This document shows, in pieces, positions 12,901 through 25,700 of a stretch of 64,000 nucleotides of DNA; positions within the stretch are counted from its first letter, which is position 1; each line of letters begins with the position of its first letter. The stretch is taken from contig NC_134646.1 of NCBI RefSeq assembly GCF_030463565.1, forward strand, positions 60,281,710 through 60,345,709, written 5' to 3'. The translations under genes were made by a program, and so were the position numbers. Below the pieces are notes generated by a model. The model made no database searches. It had not been told where the DNA came from and saw only the letters and a list, made by a program, of their open reading frames with translations. Origin of the DNA: Pelecanus crispus (lineage: Eukaryota > Chordata > Aves > Pelecaniformes > Pelecanidae).

Positions 12901-15900
12901 ATCTCTGTAGGCTACTTTATAAAACTATAATTTAAATGAAAATGGAAGCAAGGTGGTGGGCTTTTGGATGCTGATGTGCTTTGGGTTTGTAGGGCAAAGC
13001 TGGCAGCTTTTACTTCAATTGCAAAAAACAGAGGCCCAGAAAGCCATGTTCCACTCCCACTTCCACCAAGCTTAGCCGGATCATCTGCTTGGTCTACAAT
13101 GTGGTCCTAAACCTATCCTTGGGATAGCCAAGTACAAGACAATACAAACGGAAGGCATGGGATTAAAATTCTTTGGTTTTTGAGAGAAAGCTGGACATGT
13201 AAACTGAGTCTCCCGTTTAAGGAAGAAAAAAAAAAAATCAATTTCTCAGTACTTGCCTAGTAAGTCTTTCTGCTGATCACATTTAAGTAAGCAAGTCAGT
13301 TTTTATAGTCTTCTGTTTCAAGAAGATGAACCTTTTGACTACAGACATGGTAGCAAGAGGTGGTTTGTTTGGTTGGGTTTTTTTTTTCAATAGGATTTAA
13401 CATTATTCTGTCCTTCCAGAGACAGAATTCTGTTGTGTCAGATCATACTCCTGAAAACATACCTGCTTTTCCAAATATTTTCCAAATATAAAATGGGCTG
13501 GTATTTGAAATTAGTAGTGTCTTAAATCAAAGTCAGTTAAGTCTAAAAATACAACACACATCAGCCGAACAGAGTATTGGAAATTTATCTCCTGTTGAAA
13601 GGGACATCAGTTCTTTTGCCCTTTTATTCATGGCTTTGTTCTTTCTAATAATGAAAACCACCTTTGTTTTTCTCCTTTCACACCCATGGTTAGCCCATGA
13701 GAGAACTGCTCACCAGAAGCATATCAAATTCATTCAGTGCACTCTGGCAGCAGGATAAATCAGAACAAATTGATGAGCCTAGGGAAAGGGTATTGGTATG
13801 ATAAAAATTAAGGGGTTATCGCAATTCTTTCTAGAATTGCACAGAACATTACAGACGCAATGTGTGAATAGGTGTCACTGGAGCTGAAGTCAGATGCAGT
13901 CCATGAGAGACCAACACATATGCTTAACATTCTCTTCATCATGCAAGAGATCCAAGGCCAGTGAGAAACGTATTAGAAAAGAAACAGATGTGGCAAGAGC
14001 ATGCACCCCAATCAGAGTTCTTCCTTTTACCTGCTTATCAGCAGCAAAACGACCTGCATAAGGAAACAAAGCGCCTCCATCCAGCCTGGAACAGTGCCAG
14101 GACAAACTAAGCTACAGATCCAAAATAGAACTGATTCTTGATTTTAATTACAGGAAGAATATTTGCACATTAGCTTAAAACTGGAGCTCCCAAACCGTAA
14201 GACACAAGTTACTTTCAGGGGACTGCTGAGCAGCAGAGAAGCGAGAAGAATGGCCATTCAAGTACCAAGCGTCCCCAAAACACAGAGTACTCTCCTCTAG
14301 CTACACCCAGCGCAACTGTGCTGACAAGAACCACTGTTGCCACCTCCACAAGACAGGAGGACGCCAGAAGGCACTGGCACCAGTGCTATCATCACCACCA
14401 TTACAAGAACTCTCTTCCCAAGACCGTGCTACCAATATGACCAAATCTGGAAACTGCAATAATCCTCTTCAGGGAGTGAACAAGACAAACACATGCTGAG
14501 AGAGACCTTCTTGTTGCTTACAGACTTCACTAAGTGTTCAGGGAACAGTTGTATACATTGCCCCAAGCACACACATGGTATCTGTGGTGCCCCAAGAACA
14601 AGCAAAGCTGAACAAAGTCTGGCTTTTACGGTTTTGGCTTGAAAAATAATGTGGGGGAGGGGAAAAGGTAGAAGAAGGACAGTATTTATGGTAAGTCTTT
14701 ACTCTTTGCCCATGGGACAATTAAGCTGGAACTCTAAATATGAAGGATGCAGGGCAAAGAAAAAATTTTAAGCACTATAGAATTACTGGTTTAATGGGTC
14801 TGCCAACTGACGGCACACTCCCGGCAAAGAGTTCTGGCTGCAGAAAGCCCTTAATCCCAGTGAATAACTAACTGGGAATAATGTCAGCAAAACAGCTGTC
14901 AGGATAAAATGCTGTTCAAGTTGACTAGAGGAACAACTGCCTAGAGCAGGAAAGCAATATTTTCAGCCCAACCTCAAAGCAAAGAGCAGGAGCTGACACT
15001 ACGGTTTAACTAACATCTGCCACCACCACCACCTTCTACCTTGAAAGGGAGCGTATGAAGGAGGAAGACAGAAGCAGCAAAGGCAAGAAGCAACTGTTCT
15101 CTTCAGAAATACAGCAGTGTAACTCTGGAATGAGTTTGAGAGTTATCCAAGTCTCTTCCGAAGAGGAGGCAAGTCAGTACCTATCTGTACTCAATGCTTT
15201 TCACTTTCCACTAAGGTGGAAAGGGATAATAAATGCTGGCACAGAGTCACTGTTAAGAAAAGAAACAACTTCACAGAAACTATGTACCGGAGGAGCTCTC
15301 TTAGGCTCTGCCAAGCAGCTTACTGAAGGTAGAATTGCTATCCTGTATTTCCAGGAGAAAGAGCTGCAGCTCCCCTGCATCATGATCCTGACTCCAACCA
15401 GGACTCCCCAGAAAAATAAAAGGATTTTACAGTGGACTAGAAATGCCTGATCTAGCTTATATCCTCTGAAGTCCCTATCTGTTACAGGTTGCATTCTCTT
15501 GATGCTCTTTGTCCAGACTCTGCTCCTCCTCATCTCTTCCCTTCTCTCAACTAAATTTCTTAAACTTTTTTTTCTCTGCAGCACATTTGGACTGGCTTGT
15601 CCAAATGGTAAGACAGGATAAGATCATTCGTCAGAAGCTCAAGGCATAGCAGTTGCTCTGAGCCAAGACCTTACCTACTTGGTTAAGCTCCAACATACAG
15701 CACAGGAAATAAGAGATACTGCATTTCTTACCTAAGAAATATACTTTGGTTCCTATGATGGTGCTTGAAGTTGCAATGCAGCTTTATCAGTCCTTCAAAA
15801 CAGCACTAAAAAGAAGGGCCCATTCAGAAACCCAGGAACAAGTTTGGAAGAAAAAACCTTGAAGCTATATACACCAGAAGATATGAAGATACAAGGAGGG

Positions 15901-18900
15901 TGGATGACCAACTACACACAAATTATTCAAGTGAGCTTGCAATAGCCATTCTCCTACATAAGGATTTTTAAAGCAGTTAGGGCACATAGGATTCAGACAG
16001 CTGGCAGCGTACATGTGACATGCATCAAGTGAGTGCCTTTTGCCACCTATACTGCTCCGTATTAACAGATGGGTTGCTGGGCAGTCATTTACAGATAACA
16101 AAATCCCCCAACCTTGCCCGCACAAACAGCAAGTAAAATGGCCCAGAGCCCTCTAGTCAATCAAAAGACAGATTTGAAATCAGATGGGTTGTTGATGAGC
16201 AAGAAAGAGGCACTCTGATTTATTAACAAGAACAAAGTCATAGTTCTCCTAGTTGTATTAGTCCAAATAATTTGTCACTACACTGGGAGTGAAAGAGCTA
16301 TAGCTACCACAGTCGAGAAATTCCCAGACGCACTCTTTCCCTCCAACAGCCTCATTAGACTTCTGGCAGGAAGAAATCACAGCTCTGAGGAGCAGAACAA
16401 GTACACAGGCCAACAAATACTGTTTTGAGATCAGTTGTTTGTAAGACACTTCCATGGCAATCCATAAATGGAATTGGTTGTGGAGGAATTGTCAGACAGC
16501 AGCTCCTTCCATGTCATGCCATTGTCCTATGGAAATCTGTGATGATACACCTCTGGACAACATAGGACAAGAGTGTCCACAGTTGGACTGACATTCTCCC
16601 CTTGCCAGAAGCTTTCTACATTGTAGAAGAGCCATTTTTCTAACTTCCTGTTTGTTGAAGAAATGAAAGCTTCTCCTCAAAGTAAACAGAGCACCGGCAA
16701 GAGTTTTTGACATGTGTAGACATCTCAACTTTGTTGACTATCACATCTGCTTCACCAACCACTTACACCTTGCATGCAGTTGCAGTTTTAAGTCTAAAGC
16801 ACTCTCCCTCCTCACCAAATACAAGACCGGAGCTTATGTTTTGCTCTCTCCGTACCTTTTGGTGTACGAGATGCCTATCTTTTCCCTCTCAATCCTAAAA
16901 GAAAACTTCAACCTGGTTGAGGTTGCGCACACTGGAAAACGTTCACTGCCCACAGCTAACACTGACAGCCTCTTCTCCACCAGCACTTTCTTCAACAGTA
17001 TCTATTTACTGGGAGTACTGGAGCCCACTTTGAGCTGCAGGGAACTGTCACTTTGATGCTTCGTATTGGAGCTCCCCATCCTGTACAAAGGCTGCCATCG
17101 CTGCTACTTCTGGAAGTCAGCTCCTCCTAGTCACGTAGCCCTATACCGCAAGCATACAGTGATGGGATACTCCCCTTTCCCTACACAGAGATCCCCCTTA
17201 CGCTCTTCCTTCTCTTGGGAGATACCAAGAGACAGGAAAAAGGCAGAAAACAAAAGCTTTCAACACAGTTTGAGACTGCACGACTTCCAAGAAGCCTGCT
17301 CTGGCTTTGATCTATTGATTTCAAGGCCCTTAATGTGGGAAGCTGAAATGCAAGTTTTCTCCACACAATTCTAAAATGAAAAAGAAAACCCAGTATGGCA
17401 CTGGAGAATTAAGTGCTGCACTGAAAAACTAACAAATATTGAGGGAGGTGGAAAACCCACAAATACCAGATCTGCCTATAACCAGAATATGCACTCAAAA
17501 GTCTTGGTTGAAATCCAAAAATAAAAAATAAAGAATTAAAACTATTATTCAGCAGTGCTACATCAGAGACACTACCAAACTACAATGAATGGAAATTAAT
17601 GGATAAAACCCCACAAGCACTGGAAGACAAGTTTTCTATTAAATCTTACTGGAATGTCACCTCAGTGCTACCCCTGTGAATTTTCATTAAGTTATCCCAC
17701 AGCTATCTACAACAGCTCTGCTTACTTTCTCCCCTGAAGCTACTCACAAGAAGCAAAATGAGGGAAAGGAATGAAGCAGCAAAGCATTTATTACTGAGAC
17801 GCATTTTTAAATGAAAGTATGGATCTGTTTGTTTAGGATACTCTGAGAAGTCTCTAGCACCAACTGCAGTGCATCCTTCGTTTGTGAGCCTGGAATAAAT
17901 CTAGTTTGATGTTCATCTTTGAAGAGCACCCATACCAAGTGAACCTCTGCAAATCTAACTGGGGACTGCTTCCTGGGAGAAAATAATCATCGAAAGATAA
18001 GCAAGAGAGGTGAAATTACTTTGCAGCTTCACCAGATTTATTTTTAACACCCTGCTCCCTTTATGCTCATCCCCTCACAGGGAATATCCAAACCCTCAGC
18101 TGTGCTGTGCCAATCTAAGAGGCTCTGGATGCCAGGAAGCGCAATGCAACAGCCACCACCTCCACTTTCAGAAGTGGCTGTGTGCCTGGGCTGTCCGGAG
18201 GGAAAAACACAGCATTGCTTACAGCCCGTACCTCCAGCAGGCACAAGTACCCACCTTGACAGAAAGCACGCATCAGCCCAGCACCCTCGGCAGGGGAGTG
18301 ACATGGGTAGAGTGACACTGATCTGAGGGAAGGAGAAAATAAGGCCCCAGCAAGATTGAAGATCTGCATGTTCATAATTAAAATGTTTTGAGCGTATTTT
18401 TGCTTCTCTTTAGAAAAGGCAAGCTGTTTCTAATAAAGGATCATTTGAGTTGCTTGAACTTTGTTGATTTATGAGTTTTTTCATGTTATTCCAAAACTGA
18501 AGGCCCCCTTGTCGAAATAAAAATTGGGTTTGGGAGCAGTAGGATGTTAGGCTAAACTTTTATATCATTTCTTTCAATTCAGAAGAGAGTCACCTTTATG
18601 ACTCACTGATTCCGACACCTCCTTTTTCTTGCCAGCATAATTTTTTCCTGCTAAACAATTTATTTTCTTGGCTATCTTTAATTGATCCAAACACTGGCAG
18701 AAGACAGACACCACACATGCTTGCTACCAAATCAGGAATTTCCTTTTTCCAAACCACAACTTTAAAAAACAAATTCATCAGGATCAGGACAATGATAAAC
18801 AGAAAAAACACTTAAGATAGTTGCTGTCATTTTTTTTTTTTTTTTCTGCTTAGATTACATATTTACACTTACGCTTCTGGACTGAAAGAAAATTTCCAGA

Positions 18901-21555
18901 GTTGTTTTTGTTGCAACAGTACATGCAAGTTAGCCCACTGAAATGAATCACAACAATAGCACCGAAACAGAGCCAAGGGATTCAGCACTGAACACCCTGG
19001 CACACTGGGCACCTGTGCCCGTGCCGGTCTGACAGAGATGAGGTGGTCACTTCTGCCTCTCCACATTCCTCCCTACCCTTCCCCAAACCCAGTCAGAAAG
19101 TACTCACTGCCAAATAGCAGACTTTAGCTAACACACCATGGCTCCTTTCAAATTGGAAAAAAAAAATTGGAAAATACAAGAAAAATTGTTAACAAAGGCA
19201 AGCAGCTAATAACACTTGAAACAAAGAATTATGCAAAAAAATGGGGGGGGGCGGGGGATGACTTCAGTGCTTTTCCTCAGACACTGAGGCTTCCTTTCTC
19301 TGACAGCAGGCTGAAGAAAAATCTCTTATTTAAGAATTTTCTAGATTAGTCAAGTAGGCTTTTGGATGAAGGGTTTTCAGAGTTTGTTTGGGGGAGATGG
19401 AGGGCAGTACCCAATCCACCCATGTCAGGTATAAAACATGCATCACTGATACTCAAGAAATTAAATCATTATGACTTCCACAATTTCCTATAATATTTAT
19501 ACACTATTGAAGACTGAAGTGATAGGTTTGGATTTGGTGGTTACATTTGTTTTAAGATGTTGTAGGAAGACCTCTGAATTCCACCTGATACAACAGCATA
19601 ATGCAGCTCTATGCATTTCATGGAAAACAGTGCTTGCAAAGCAAAGCACCACAAAGAGATTTTAACCTCAGCCCCCTGTCCTCTGTAGCCATGCAACCAT
19701 TCTGCTCCCACTTGAAATCAGTTATTTATGGGCATCAGCCTCTGCTTATGCAAAAGCAAGACTGTGCTTCTCAAGTCAGAGCAAAGGTTACAACTATTTG
19801 TACCAGTCTGTGGCCTGCTCCTGAAGTACAAATTCATCTGAGTTTCTCTGCCTTCTGGCTTTAGTGGAAAGGTCATTTGGAGCTTTTTTCTGCCACTCTG
19901 GAAATGGAAAGTTCCAATACTGGAAGATACACTTTTCTTCATCTTCAGTTCACAACTCCTCCAAGAGTCCTATCCTGTGTAAGGGACTTCACCTGATGCA
20001 GTGCTATCAGGGATTACCAATACAGTATGTTAAAGCCCTTGACCTGCTCTTTTGCTGACTGTATCAGATGTAAAATAAATTTGGGGAACTCCTGTTTATT
20101 AATCTTTTTACAGATTTCAGCTCCTCACGGCTGATGAGAAAAACCTGAACCACAGCAATGTATGATCTAAGGAACAGAAGGCAGGTAACAGCCTAATTAA
20201 CCTTTTAAATGATACTGTAATCCAGCCTGAGACTTGATTGCTCATGATTGCAATACTGTACTGAGATCTACCAACGCCTACAGGAAAGGAAACAATAGGG
20301 AATGTATTTCCAGTCTCAGGATGAGGACTCCTGGCTTTTTTTTGCACTACATTGAGTATGTGCAGCTCCTTTCCCTATAGCTTATAGGTAACTGGAGGGC
20401 TGAGATTCTTCTGAAGCCCATGGAAAGGTCAGATTTTGGAGGGTGGAATAGTATAGGGAAAAGACATCACAGAGGATTCTTCCTTTCATGCTGTTCCTGA
20501 AACTCACTGTAGGATCACATAGTGCAAAAATCCGTATCTTCTTTCCAGCATGAACCAGGATCAAGGAGAAAACTCTGAAGGAGAGATTAATGAAGAGCAT
20601 TTCCCTCTTACCTTACTCATTCAGCCGTACAAAGCAGAATTAAAGAATTGCTTCCCCTGCCTCCACCACTCTGCTCCTTAGCCTGTGGTCTGTGAATCAC
20701 TGACAATGACACCAGAGCCAAGAAGCCACACCAGTAATATTTTTCAAAATCTTAGCTTGTCAAAGCTGATTTCAAAATCAAGCTGTCTTTGATACTAGGC
20801 ATGAGACCTCAAAACAGCAGAAACCAGCAAAATACAGTTTCTCTTCAAATGGGCAAATGAAGCAGATTTTGTCCTTTCCTCACCAACCAAGAAGTCACTG
20901 GACTATTTTAAGTCAATTTTAACATCAGATGCAAGTTCTATTATTAACTCTATTGTTAAGCTAGTCATTCTGCTAAGGTAAGGATTACTAGCAATAATCA
21001 TTATATATACACACATACAATAAAAAGACTAGTTAACAGCAGCAAGTTATACTAGAACTGAGCAGAGTGACTATCAAGGTAGAGGACTCTTGTAACCAAC
21101 TAATATCACAAACAAAAAACCTCTTAAGGATTTAGTATCTGAATTCTCAAGAATTAAGCCTGCATATCATCTTCTCAAGATCTGAAAAGCATAGGAAATT
21201 ATTTTAATTCCTTATTGGTCCATTATAACAGTGCACAATGAATTAAATAACAACAACAACAAAAAAACCTCTCACCAAACCAAGGAAATGTACTTACAGT
21301 TTTCTGATATAAAACCGGTTTAGCAAAAATAGTTAGATTGGAAGCCAAACACATTTTACACTGCCTTGAGGAGCTTCTACAAAGGAAACTCAGTAGCATA
21401 CCCTGAAAATGCCTGCCATAAGCCATAGGAGTTTTGCTTTTGTATAGAGAAGGATCTTGTTCATGTAAACAGGCTCTTACGCACTACAGTAATATAAGCA
21501 ACAAATAAAGAGGCATTCAAAATAAAGTGATGTTCATTCACCCGCTGTCAAGAAG
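3973..21555. other. Non-coding intronic sequence of LIMCH1 intron 1
   Basis: About 17.6 kb of AT-rich sequence. Open frames are short (139 codons at most) and without recognisable domains. Simple tracts are visible: a 16-base T run at 4102-4117, and two G runs at 5025-5033 and 5035-5041 separated by one A. A 14-base near-duplication (tctgagaaagtaat) lies around 11445-11475. I recognise no exon, RNA gene or further named repeat, although old diverged repeats could be hidden here. Confidence 0.55.
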
Positions 21556-21801
21556 TCATAGACGCACAGAATAATTCAGGTTGGTAGGGACCTCAGGGGG
21601 CCTCTAGTCCAACCTCCCGCTCCATGCAAGGGCAGCTCTCAGGTCTGACCAGGCTGTTTCTGGCTTTGCCCAGCTGGGCGTGAAATCTTCCAGGGATGGT
21701 GATCTCCCAGCCTCTCTGGGTGACCTGCATCAATACTCAAGTGCCCTTGTGGTGAAGAAACTTTTCCTTATGCCAAGTCATAACTGTCTCTGTTTTAGTT
21801 T

Positions 21802-22264
21802 ATAGAATCATAGAATCCTAGAATGCTTTGGGTTGGAAGGGACCTTTAGAGGTCATCTAGCCCAACCCCCCTGCAGGGAGCAGGGACAGCTTTAACCAGA
21901 TCAGGCTGCTCAGAGCCCCCAGCCAACCTGACCTTGAATGTTGCCAGGGATGGGGCCTCTACCACCCCTCTGGGCAACCTGTTCCAGTGCTTCACCACCC
22001 TCCTTGTAGAAATTTCTTTCTTATGTCTAGTCGAAATTGATTGGCTTAGAGTAGACTTGGTAGTGTAGGTTAATGGTTGGACTGGATGATCTTAAAGGTC
22101 TTTTCCAACCTAAACAACTCTATGATTCTAAATCTATTCTTCTTTAGTTTAAATCCGTTATTCCTTGTCCTGTCACAACAGCCCTTGTTAAAAAGATTCT
22201 CCCCATCTTTCCTGAGATCCTCCCCATCTTTCCTGAAACAAGTATCTCCCCATCTTTCCTTATG
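21802..22264 (-). mobile_element. CR1 copy inserted into the outer CR1
   Basis: A fresh CR1 3' terminus (atagaatcatagaatcc) starts at about 21802, directly after 'tctctgttttagttta' of the outer copy. It reads on the minus strand through 'gggttggaagggacctttag' and later 'ccttgtcctgtcacaacag'. The same text in the same order occurs at 62264-62702, which fixes its subfamily and shows that the sequence at 22036-22130 is foreign to it. A 15-base unit, ctccccatctttcct, occurs three times near its 5' end (22199-22213, 22220-22234, 22246-22260). Confidence 0.85.
22036..22130 (+). mobile_element. CR1 3'-end fragment in opposite orientation, nested in the inner CR1
   Basis: About 95 bases match, nearly base for base, the 3' tail of the plus-strand CR1 at about 43660-43757: 'ggacttggtagtgtaggtta' type text, then 'gatgatcttaaaggtctttt', ending in 'tctatgattcta'. 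On either side the interrupted minus-strand CR1 continues in register, as the undisturbed copy at 62264-62702 shows. It is therefore the youngest of three layers and a severely 5'-truncated insertion. Confidence 0.88.
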
Positions 22265-22720
22265 ACAAGTATCTCTCCCTCTTGCCACATACCTCTTGTG
22301 AAGTGCCTGGCTCTGTCTTCTCAAAAACCTGCCCACAGGTGCTGGGAGGCCCCCGCCATGTCCCCACAAAGCCACCTCTCCTGAAGAAGCCCAGCTCTGC
22401 CAGCCTCTCCGGGCAGGTCCTCCAGCCCCAGCCAGCCTGGGGGCTCTCCGCTCAGCTCACCAATGTCCCTCCCGCCCTCCGGGCCCCAAAACTGGATGCA
22501 GTATCACAGGTGTGGCCCTAGCAAGTGCCAAGCAGAAGCAAACAACCATATCCACCAATCTGCCGGCTCCAGAATAACCACGAAGGGCTAACCTCTCCTG
22601 CTGCCAGGACGCTGCAGACTCGTGCCGAGCTTCTTGTCCCGCAGGTCCCCCCAGCTCCTTTCCAGCAGAGCTGCTGCCCCAGCAGTCACTCCCCACCCCG
22701 TCCCAGGTACAGGGAGTACA

Positions 22721-25700
22721 TTTATTCTGTTTATAAAATAAAAGGCAGTAACAGGCAGGGGTTTTTTTTCATTTTAAGCTGGGGTGTGTTATAGTTCTTC
22801 GCATTCTTACAAGGCTGTCTCGAGGACACACGCTGCAGCCCGTTCACCCGAGACAGCGATTAACATAGCTGCGAGAAGTTTCAGCCATCAACTTTGATGT
22901 TATGTTATTGGTGCCACGGTAGCTGTTGTAGTCATTGTGATCTAAGGGACTGAGTTGGGCAAGGAAAAGACAGTACTTTCTTCTTTAAATGATATATTGG
23001 AAGGAGAAGAAGGGAAAGCTTAGATCTTCAGCGTCTGCATGCCAAAATGTTCATACCTTCCCCCTATGCAGCTGCCCTTTCAAAATGACACTTTCACCCC
23101 TATAAATCTTGCTTTTTCTGTAACATTGTTCCAAAACTGCTCTTGTTGGGGTGCTTGCAGAGAACCAATACACAAAAGTGTTGATCCATGGATGAAAAGC
23201 TTCTAGACTGGTAGCTTTTCCAAACAAAAAGTAATACAGTTTTCATAACATCGTGTAGAGTAACACTTCCCAGATCGGCCAACACATTTTAGAAGCTAGA
23301 AAACAATTCTGCTGTATCAATTTGCTGTTTATCCTCCACACTTGGGAAAAGATTCCTTTCTGGAGGACCAATACTTTCATTAAAAAAATAGTAATTAAAA
23401 AATGCAGTTAACGCTAGCAGAACAAGTGCAATGAGGTTACACAGCTGCATTAACTGATCTTCACCACCACTTGCATAATGGCATTCCAGACTCTGGTGTT
23501 AAGGGCAGATCTTTTACCTATTTTAAAATTTTAGTACTGAAAGGAGAAATTAATTCAGTTTTAAGACAATTAACAGCTCAGTCCTGCATTTCCTGGCATT
23601 ATCCCTTTATCAATAGTATTATTGTTCTGATTATTCTCACCCCCATGCCAAGTGCTACTTGTAACAAGGCTTAAAGGGATCTCATGACAAGGGAATTGGG
23701 TCCATGTATACAGGAGAGGAGGTTGGCTGCCAGGCAATTGGGAGAGGAAAGAATTTCTAGAAGGTGGTAGTCTGACAGAGTCAGAGAGTTTGGGCGGGTT
23801 CTTCTACCCCCTTTAAATCAATTTAGTTTTCATTCCACTGAATGACTAACTTAGCCAGAATGAAGAGCATCCCATCTGCCCTGTCTGCAGTCCCTAAATG
23901 ATGCTCAGGAGGAGATATAGAGATAGCAGTGAAGAATTTATCTCCAAGTCCAGTCACTATAACCATAGTAAAGTTATTCTGCATTCACATCCATCTAGGA
24001 CCAGAAGCCAGCCACACATCTTTTGACTCTTCATGGTTGCCTTACAGACAATGTGGGAAGGATTAATCTGGCCTAACTTTAGCTGTCCACAGATCAGAAA
24101 ACTTGTCCAAGCCATTCACATAGGTTTCTTCTAGTCTGAGAATACACTTGCTCACTTTAGTAAATTCATTCCCAATACATTATGTAAATTATATAGGTAA
24201 GACACTCTTCCAGCAGAAGGAAAAAAAAAGAAAAAATGAAGAAAGAAAGGCTAAACGCTGAGAAATTTGAACTGTAGGCACTGTGTGGAGGCTAATTCAA
24301 CAACTTTCCTACAATATTTGCTTAATAAAACCATGCAGTCTTAAAGCTTAGTGCATCATTCTACACTTAAATGGTTGTATTCAAATACTCTCATAGGCAC
24401 CTGGACTGACTTCTCTGGAACTGCTCACTGGAGAAAATGTTTGTTGGATTTGATCCATTCCTACCCAATGGATCCTACCCAAATTCCTACCTAATGGCAA
24501 GGCTGCAGCGGCACCCGAAGGTCCCAGTCTGGCTAGAGGCACAACCGTACCAATGTCCAGCGGAACCAGAGTCCCTATTCAAGGATCTTAAAATCAGTTT
24601 CAAAGCAAAGGAAAATAGATGTCTACACGTATTTGGAAATAGAAATACTCCTGTGGGTCACAGGTTATTCATATAATCTGTGAATCAGTTAGATTAATCA
24701 ATACTTTTCATCAAAACAGCTTTTATCTCTGATGTTCCTCAAAGTCAGGGCACCCCACTTAGTGTCATTCCATATTTTGAAGGTCATATAAACAAACTTC
24801 TGTATTCCTCAAGTTCCAGACCCCACAGTAGATTTTCCAATCAAGCCCCTTCACCAAGTAGACAAGATTTTGTCCATTAACTACCTTCATCTCCTTTGAA
24901 GTTGCATTTTTGCAATGGGAGCCATAAGCCTCAGTTCTCCCGCACTTCACCTGCAGGAAGGAGAGACACCTTAAAGAAACCTTGTTTCCAGACTTCTGGC
25001 ACAAGTCAGTCACATGAAGATTATTTGCCTGAGTCACTTTCCTGGTTTTGTACCCCTCATACTCTTTCACAGAGACAGTGGTGCAGAAGCGGTGTGCCCG
25101 TTCTGCTGTATGATGTGACACATCCAGAAGCACTCAGAAATACACCTGGCCCCACCACTTCTCCAAGAAGCAATGCCACTGCTACCCAGCTCAAAACTGC
25201 CACCTTCAATACGGAAATCTAACAGAGGTAAGTGTTCTGCTAGAAGGAAAAAAGAAAATAACCCACACACACCCAACAAACCCCTCTGGCTGGCAAATTT
25301 CTCCTTAACAGGAGAATTCTCAAAGGGAATATATATATATATAGGAGAAAAGTATTGGAAGTTGATGGGGTTTAGCCTATACACATCTAGAGGGAACGGC
25401 AAAGTCAAGTGCTGACCATAGGGGACAGAAAAACACGACTTGTTTATTATTACCATACAACTATAAAGGAAGCATTCTTATCAGCTGGCAAAGCTTCTAA
25501 GGAATATAAGTCTACGGAAAAGCCATCCCTAATTGAACCAAGTCTCAACAAATGAGGAGAAAGCATATTAATGAGGCACAGCTAGGAGGTGCGATGAGGA
25601 GATAACAAAACCCTTAGGAGTTACACCAATATTAAATGTGACTATTACTGTATTACTCTCTTATGAATCTTTGCAGCAAGAATAACTCTGTTTATACAGA

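Larger units (their letters stand above)
21556..22720 (-). mobile_element. Old CR1 copy (outer element of a nested cluster)
   Basis: The CR1 3' end appears at 21556-21801 on the minus strand ('aggttggtagggacctcag' type text), then stops abruptly where a second CR1 begins. CR1 body text resumes near 22265 and can be followed to about 22720, through segments such as 'ccaaaactggatgcagtat' and the 'gagctgctgccccagcag' region. It has diverged well beyond the other copies and has lost its open frame. The boundary between outer and inner elements around 22140-22265 is uncertain, because both carry similar text there. Confidence 0.8.
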
